A stretch of DNA of 10,519 nucleotides from Flavobacteria bacterium RIFCSPLOWO2_12_FULL_31_7. GTDB lineage: Bacteria > Bacteroidota > Bacteroidia > Flavobacteriales > Flavobacteriaceae. A program made the position numbers and the translations under genes. The notes beneath the pieces were generated by a model. The model was not told the DNA's origin and made no database searches. It was given only the letters and a program-made list of their open reading frames with translations. Below are positions 7,376-10,519 of the stretch, piece by piece. Within the stretch, counting starts at the first letter, position 1, and each line of letters opens with the position of its first letter. The stretch is from the NCBI GenBank assembly GCA_001800945.1, contig MGWJ01000061.1:1-10519 (forward strand). Direction: 5' to 3'.

Positions 7376-7569
7376 GCTGTATCTTTTATATCCGAACATT
7401 TTTGTTTGATTATTTGAAGTTTATTTAAAAAATAATTTCAAATGATCTACTTATTGCTAGGATGGATTAAACAATTTAGGTAAAATACCCAATAGAATTG
7501 AAGGTAGTTTTGAACAGGTCAAAATCGTATTCAATTCATAATTCAATGAACGTCAATTCTTTTCTAAAC

Positions 7570-7602
7570 AAAGAAAAGTAGTTTTTAGACTACTTTTTCT
7601 TT
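7570..7602 (-). terminator. Intrinsic terminator after the 30-codon basic gene
   Basis: On the minus strand a stem AAAGAAAAAGTAGT / ACTACTTTTCTTT (one bulged A) with a six-base loop CTAAAA is followed by TTTG and further U-rich sequence. The left arm overlaps the last codons and TAG stop (7590-7592) of the small basic gene, so it should end the HU/small-gene transcript before rng. The stem is AT-rich, hence of moderate strength. Confidence 0.7.
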
Positions 7603-7682
7603 TTGTGACGGTTAGCTCTCGCTCTTTTTTTACGCTTGTGAGTAGCTACCTTATGTCTTTTTCTTTTTTTACCACTTGGCAT
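7590..7682 (-). CDS. 30-residue, highly basic small protein, probably ribosomal
   Basis: A 31-codon ORF (ATG at 7682, TAG at 7590-7592) encodes a peptide with 11 Lys, 6 Arg and 3 His among 30 residues and no acidic residue. It starts MPSGKKRKRHKVATHKRKKR and ends in four lysines. I recall near-identical short ORFs at this locus in other Flavobacteriaceae, usually annotated hypothetical or left out. Its composition and size resemble tiny ribosomal proteins such as bTHX and bL36, but the sequence is not bTHX. The novel protein bL38 described from the Flavobacterium johnsoniae ribosome structure is a possible identity that I cannot confirm. The gene lies 31 bases after the HU gene on the same strand and ends in its own terminator, so HU and this peptide probably share one transcript. 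Existence as a gene is well supported by the terminator placement and purposeful composition; function is inference. Confidence 0.8.
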   Translation of the reverse strand: MPSGKKRKRHKVATHKRKKRARANRHKKKK

Positions 7683-7713
7683 AATGTGTAGTTTTTATGA
7701 TTAATAAATAATA

Positions 7714-8007
7714 TTATACAGTTACTTCTGTCTTTTCTTTAACGCTTTCAACAAATACTTTAGCAGGTTTAAATGCTGGAATGTTGTGTGCTGGAATTTT
7801 AATTGTTGTGTTTTTAGAAATGTTTCTTCCTGTTTTTTCAGCTCTTGTTTTAACAATAAAACTTCCAAATCCTCTTAAGTAAACATTATCACCAGTTTCT
7901 AATGAATTTTTTACTTCTTCCATGAATGATTCTACAGTAGCTTGAACGTCACCTTTTTCAAGGCCTAATTTTTCTGAAATTTTTGCTACGATGTCTGCTT
8001 TCGTCAT
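7714..8007 (-). CDS. HU/IHF family nucleoid DNA-binding protein
   Basis: Dimeric histone-like protein that binds and bends DNA in the nucleoid. The 97-residue product is close to the usual ~90 residues of HU. The helical dimerisation part (1-40) begins MTKADIVAKISEKLGL. GDNVYLRGFGSFIVKTR (39-55) is the family signature, and the beta arm with the AEKTGRN..IKIPAHNIPAFKPAK motif covers 52-83. At the arm tip the proline of the usual RNP motif (residue 63, which intercalates into DNA) is Ile (RNIS). A seven-residue tail (EKTEVTV) extends past the normal C-terminus. The gene has a good promoter upstream (8049-8080) and is followed by the small basic gene in the same transcript. HU versus an IHF subunit cannot be decided from sequence; databases often label this type 'integration host factor subunit beta'. 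Confidence 0.95.
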   Translation of the reverse strand: MTKADIVAKISEKLGLEKGDVQATVESFMEEVKNSLETGDNVYLRGFGSFIVKTRAEKTGRNISKNTTIKIPAHNIPAFKPAKVFVESVKEKTEVTV

Positions 8008-8048
8008 TTTCTTGCGTGTTAAATTTTATGTGTATTTTTTTGAGTGTG

Positions 8049-8080
8049 CAAATATATGAATTAAAAAAATACAAATTCAA
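8049..8080 (-). promoter_or_regulatory. Bacteroidota-type promoter for the HU gene
   Basis: On the minus strand a TTTG/TTG element (TTG at 8080-8078) is followed after 21 bases by TATATTTG (8056-8049), a perfect match to the -7 consensus TANNTTTG. Transcription should begin near 8042, giving a leader of about 35 bases before the HU ATG at 8007. Spacing is within the 17-23 base range known for flavobacterial housekeeping promoters. Confidence 0.75.
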
Positions 8081-8140
8081 ACTTAATGAATTAAAATTTA
8101 ACCATATAAATGATTTATTTTTACGGCTTTATATTTTCTT

Positions 8141-9169
8141 ATGAGTTTTTCAACCAAAATTATCCATTGGTACCACCAAAATTATAGAGACTTACCATGG
8201 CGTAACACCAATGATGCCTACAAAATTTGGCTTTCAGAAATTATTTTACAGCAAACACGAGTGAGTCAGGGTTTGCCCTATTATATTAATTTTATAAATG
8301 CTTTTCCAACCGTAAAAGACTTAGCAATTGCCGATGAACAACAAATTTTGAAGCTTTGGCAAGGACTTGGTTACTATTCTCGAGCAAGAAATTTACATTT
8401 TACAGCGAAATTTGTGATGGAAAACTATAATGGTGTTTTTCCAAATTCTTATAACGAATTAATAAAATTGAAAGGAATTGGAACTTACACCGCAGCAGCA
8501 ATTGCATCTTTTTCATCCAATGAACCTGTTGCAGTGGTAGATGGAAATGTTTTCAGAGTGTTATCTCGAGTTTTTAATGTAGATTATGATATTTCTCAAA
8601 ATACAACTAAGAAATATTTTATAGAATTAGCTACGAAAGTACTCTCTTTAACTCAGCCTAATATCCATAATCAGGCGATAATGGAATTTGGTGCATTGCA
8701 ATGTGTACCGAAAAGTCCAAATTGCGAAGTTTGTATTTTTAACGATAGTTGTGAAGCTTATAAATTGAAAATAGTTTCAGAATTGCCTGTAAAATCTAAA
8801 AAAGTTAAAGTTACAAAGCGATTTCTAAATTATATTTTAGTAAAAGATGCTTCGGATCACTATGAGATGAATCAACGAACGGAAAACGGAATTTGGAAAA
8901 ATTTATACGAATTTCCTTGTATCGAATCAGAACAAGAAATTGATGCGGATCAAATTTTAGAACATCTGAATACTAAATATACTATTGAGTACTTCCATTA
9001 TTTTGATTCGTATGATGTGTTACATAAATTATCGCACCAACATTTAAATATAAAATTTTATACGATTGAAATTAAAGAATCTATTACTAATGGATACACT
9101 TTTAAGGAGTTGTTACAGTTGCCTGTGCCTATTGTGTTGCATAATTTTATAGAAAAAATTGCTATCTAA
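8141..9169 (+). CDS. mutY: A/G-specific adenine DNA glycosylase
   Basis: Base-excision repair enzyme that removes adenine mispaired with 8-oxoguanine and so prevents G-to-T transversions. The 342-residue product has the normal length. LSEIILQQTRV contains the catalytic Glu33, the helix-hairpin-helix LKGIGTYTAAAI is at 110-121, and the catalytic Asp134 lies in VVDGNVFRVLSR. The four cysteines of the 4Fe-4S cluster are at 188, 195, 198 and 204 (C-X6-C-X2-C-X5-C). The C-terminal ~110 residues form the NUDIX-like domain that senses 8-oxoG, with ENGIWKNLYEFP and the LSHQHLNIKFY motif (E. coli FSHFHLDI). It is divergent from the HU gene across a 133-base AT-rich gap; I find no convincing -33/-7 pair for it there. 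The end of the gene holds the ssb promoter. Confidence 0.97.
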   Translation: MSFSTKIIHWYHQNYRDLPWRNTNDAYKIWLSEIILQQTRVSQGLPYYINFINAFPTVKDLAIADEQQILKLWQGLGYYSRARNLHFTAKFVMENYNGVFPNSYNELIKLKGIGTYTAAAIASFSSNEPVAVVDGNVFRVLSRVFNVDYDISQNTTKKYFIELATKVLSLTQPNIHNQAIMEFGALQCVPKSPNCEVCIFNDSCEAYKLKIVSELPVKSKKVKVTKRFLNYILVKDASDHYEMNQRTENGIWKNLYEFPCIESEQEIDADQILEHLNTKYTIEYFHYFDSYDVLHKLSHQHLNIKFYTIEIKESITNGYTFKELLQLPVPIVLHNFIEKIAI

Positions 9170-9188
9170 ATAATATTTAGTATTTTTG
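9159..9188 (+). promoter_or_regulatory. ssb promoter overlapping the 3' end of mutY
   Basis: TTG (9159-9161, within the last codons of mutY) is followed after 19 bases by TATTTTTG (9181-9188), a perfect -33/-7 pair of the Bacteroidota type. The expected start of transcription is near 9195, about 11 bases before the ssb ATG. ssb can therefore be expressed independently of mutY, which suits the much higher demand for single-strand binding protein. Confidence 0.8.
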
Positions 9189-9205
9189 GTAAAAAGATAT
9201 AAGCC

Positions 9206-9619
9206 ATGAACGGTACATTAAATAAGGTTATTCTAATAGGACATTTAGGAGACGAAGTAAAAATGCATTATTTTGATGCGCAAAGTTGTATTGGACGTTT
9301 TCCATTAGCAACAAACGAAGTTTACATTAACAAATCTACAGGAGAAAAAATCACTTCTACAGAATGGCATAATATTGTGGTGCGAAATAAAGCGGCAGAA
9401 TTATGTGAAAAATATTTATCTAAAGGAGATAAAATTTACATTGAAGGTCGTATTAAATCTCGTCAATGGACTGCTGAAGATGGTACAATTAAATACACTA
9501 CTGAAATTCAGGTAACAGAATTCACTTTCTTAAATACGAAAAAAGATTCTGATTTATCGAAAGCACCAACTACCAATCCGCCAAGCTCAAAAGATGTGGA
9601 TTTTGATTCGCTAGAGTAA
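9206..9619 (+). CDS. ssb: Single-stranded DNA-binding protein
   Basis: Homotetrameric protein that coats single-stranded DNA in replication, recombination and repair. The 137-residue product has an OB-fold over residues 1-111: MNGTLNKVILIGHLGDEVKMHY, then FPLATNEV, STEWHNIVV, KGDKIYIEGRIKSRQW and YTTEIQVTEF. The linker is short (about 112-129: Lys, Ser, Thr, Pro and Asn). The acidic tail reads DVDFDSLE and lacks the Leu-Pro-Phe tip that usually docks partner proteins. The stop is followed by TTTTTAG and no alternative frame supplies that tip. The gene has its own promoter. In Flavobacterium johnsoniae the next gene is gldE; here it is gldD. Confidence 0.95.
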   Translation: MNGTLNKVILIGHLGDEVKMHYFDAQSCIGRFPLATNEVYINKSTGEKITSTEWHNIVVRNKAAELCEKYLSKGDKIYIEGRIKSRQWTAEDGTIKYTTEIQVTEFTFLNTKKDSDLSKAPTTNPPSSKDVDFDSLE

Positions 9620-9732
9620 TTTTTAGTCTTTACCAATTAGATTACAAATAATTGAAGAATATAGAGGATAGCTTAAAAGATAATTTGTCTTTTTCTGTTT
9701 TCTATGTTCTTTTTTAATACAATATACCAATA

Positions 9733-10284
9733 ATGAAAAGTTCCATTTTTTTTACCCTTTTATGTCTTTCTTTACTTTCTTGTGGCGATGAGAAAATACC
9801 TAAGCCAGCAGGGCAATTAAGTTTAGAATATCCGCCAGCGAAATATATGAGATATAGCAATTCTTGCGGTTTTGATTTCGATAAAAATGAATTAGCTGAA
9901 ATAAAAGCCACTTCTGATTGTGGATTGGAAATTCATTATCCAAAAATGAAAGCGACTGTTTATCTGACTTATAAATCAGTACACGGAAATTTAAATACAT
10001 TATTGACGGATGCACAGAAATTAACTTACGAACATGCTATTAAGGCTAATGATATTGCGGAGCAACCCTATGTAAATACAGAAAGAAAAGTGTACGGAAT
10101 GTTTTACCAAGTTGGAGGAAATGCAGCTACAAATGCACAGTTTTATGCGACTGATAGCACTAAAAATTTCATAACTGCAAGTATGTATTTTTATTCGAAG
10201 CCTAATTTTGATTCCATTCTTCCTGCTGCAGATTATATCAAAAATGATATGAAGCAAATTATCGAATCTATTAAGTGGAAATAG
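9733..10284 (+). CDS. gldD: Gliding motility lipoprotein GldD
   Basis: Lipoprotein required for gliding and for normal type IX secretion function in Flavobacterium johnsoniae; its exact biochemical role is not established. The 183-residue product has a lipoprotein signal with lipobox LLSC (Cys17) followed by Gly-Asp-Glu. The conserved GldD pattern follows: PKPAGQLSLEYPPAKY (24-38), a Cys pair at 45 and 63 in the SCGF..CGLEIHYPKMKATVYLTY region, KLTYEHAIKA (96-105), AQFYATDSTKNF (135-146), and a C-terminal YIKNDMKQIIESIKWK. The 113 bases upstream are AT-rich with a weak hairpin (9675-9693, stem AAAAGA/TCTTTT) and no clear -33/-7 pair, so it may depend on read-through from ssb. The adjacent gldE found in other flavobacteria is missing. 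The response-regulator gene converges on it with stops only 2 bases apart and no terminator between. Confidence 0.9.
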   Translation: MKSSIFFTLLCLSLLSCGDEKIPKPAGQLSLEYPPAKYMRYSNSCGFDFDKNELAEIKATSDCGLEIHYPKMKATVYLTYKSVHGNLNTLLTDAQKLTYEHAIKANDIAEQPYVNTERKVYGMFYQVGGNAATNAQFYATDSTKNFITASMYFYSKPNFDSILPAADYIKNDMKQIIESIKWK

Positions 10285-10286
10285 TA

Positions 10287-10519
10287 TTACTTGTTTAAGT
10301 TTTTTAAGAAATCATTTGCCGAAATTGGTTTTGAAATAAAGCGTTTTACCGTTTTGAATTTTTTAGATTTTTTAATTTCAGTCGGATCTATGGAAGAGGA
10401 AACCATATAAATGGTTAAATCATCTTTAAATGGATATTTTTCTAGCGCCTTTAAAAATTCCCATCCATCCATAATTGGCATATTTATATCCAAAAAGATA
10501 ATATCTGGGAAAGGTTCGT
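10287..10519 (-). CDS. CheY-like response regulator receiver domain (5'-truncated by window)
   Basis: Only the C-terminal ~77 codons lie in the window; the gene runs off the right edge. The frame is open to the edge and reads EPFPDIIFLDINMPIMDGWEF, which places the phospho-accepting Asp in LDINMP. The other receiver landmarks follow: Ser/Thr in YMVSSSID and the invariant Lys-Pro in FISKPIS. The protein ends about a dozen residues after that Lys, so it is a single-domain regulator without a DNA-binding output domain, of the short type common in Bacteroidota near hybrid kinases. A TTG inside the frame is not the true start. Which kinase it serves cannot be seen. Its stop is 2 bases from that of gldD, so the two 3' ends overlap in antisense unless transcription stops in the coding regions. 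Confidence 0.93.
   Translation of the reverse strand, partial: EPFPDIIFLDINMPIMDGWEFLKALEKYPFKDDLTIYMVSSSIDPTEIKKSKKFKTVKRFISKPISANDFLKNLNK

Noticed and set aside
7376..7399. Eight-codon N-terminal extension of rng from the ATG at 7399
   Set aside because: Family members begin at MNKELIIRSSS, so the ATG at 7375 is preferred; the A-rich leader before 7399 means the longer form is not excluded.
9635..9656. CAATTA/TAATTG hairpin after ssb as a terminator
   Set aside because: The stem is six A/T-rich pairs with a nine-base loop and no following U run.
9800..10257. Two minus-strand ORFs opposite gldD
   Set aside because: Both are antisense to a well-recognised gene and carry no sign of coding constraint.
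10287..10493. A complete 68-codon gene starting at TTG 10493
   Set aside because: The frame continues to the window edge with the receiver motif EPFPDIIFLD, so this is the tail of a longer gene.

Overview
This window is a piece of an AT-rich chromosome from a member of the Bacteroidota, almost certainly family Flavobacteriaceae (Flavobacterium or a close relative). Four things point there. The gliding-motility lipoprotein gene gldD lies next to ssb and mutY. The outer-membrane protein of the DUF3078 type has the 'NWSAGGNNS' motif. Promoters have the Bacteroidota form TTG-N(17-23)-TANNTTTG. Start codons follow A-rich leaders with no Shine-Dalgarno sequence. The window is mostly conserved core genome with a small variable insert in the middle.

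Layout. (1) Positions 37-2749, minus strand: dxs (first enzyme of the MEP isoprenoid pathway) and, overlapping its stop by 8 bases, a DUF3078 beta-barrel protein. The first ~20 bases look like the cut end of an interspersed repeat. (2) Positions 2910-5788, plus strand: tadA (tRNA adenosine deaminase), a degenerate intergenic repeat, a membrane-anchored SIMPL/DUF541 protein, then two unrecognised lipoprotein genes that look lineage-specific. This block ends in a strong bidirectional terminator at 5792-5821. (3) Positions 5828-8007, minus strand: HU/IHF-type DNA-binding protein, a 30-codon gene for an extremely basic peptide (probably ribosome-associated), an intrinsic terminator, then rng (RNase E/G family). 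(4) Positions 8141-10284, plus strand: mutY (A/G-specific DNA glycosylase), ssb with its own promoter inside the end of mutY, and gldD. (5) Position 10287 to the window edge, minus strand: the C-terminal part of a CheY-like response regulator, convergent with gldD and only 2 bases from it.

How the genes fit together. Most are housekeeping: isoprenoid synthesis, tRNA and RNA processing, nucleoid structure, DNA repair and single-strand DNA binding. gldD belongs to gliding and type IX secretion. The most informative oddities are the absence of gldE from its expected place between ssb and gldD, the 30-residue basic protein that automated callers usually miss, several family-defining residues that are absent (RNase G zinc-link cysteines, the HU arm proline, the SSB C-terminal LPF tip), and the two orphan lipoproteins. 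I see no CRISPR array, prophage, transposase, rRNA or tRNA gene. No gap without a gene exceeds 300 bases.
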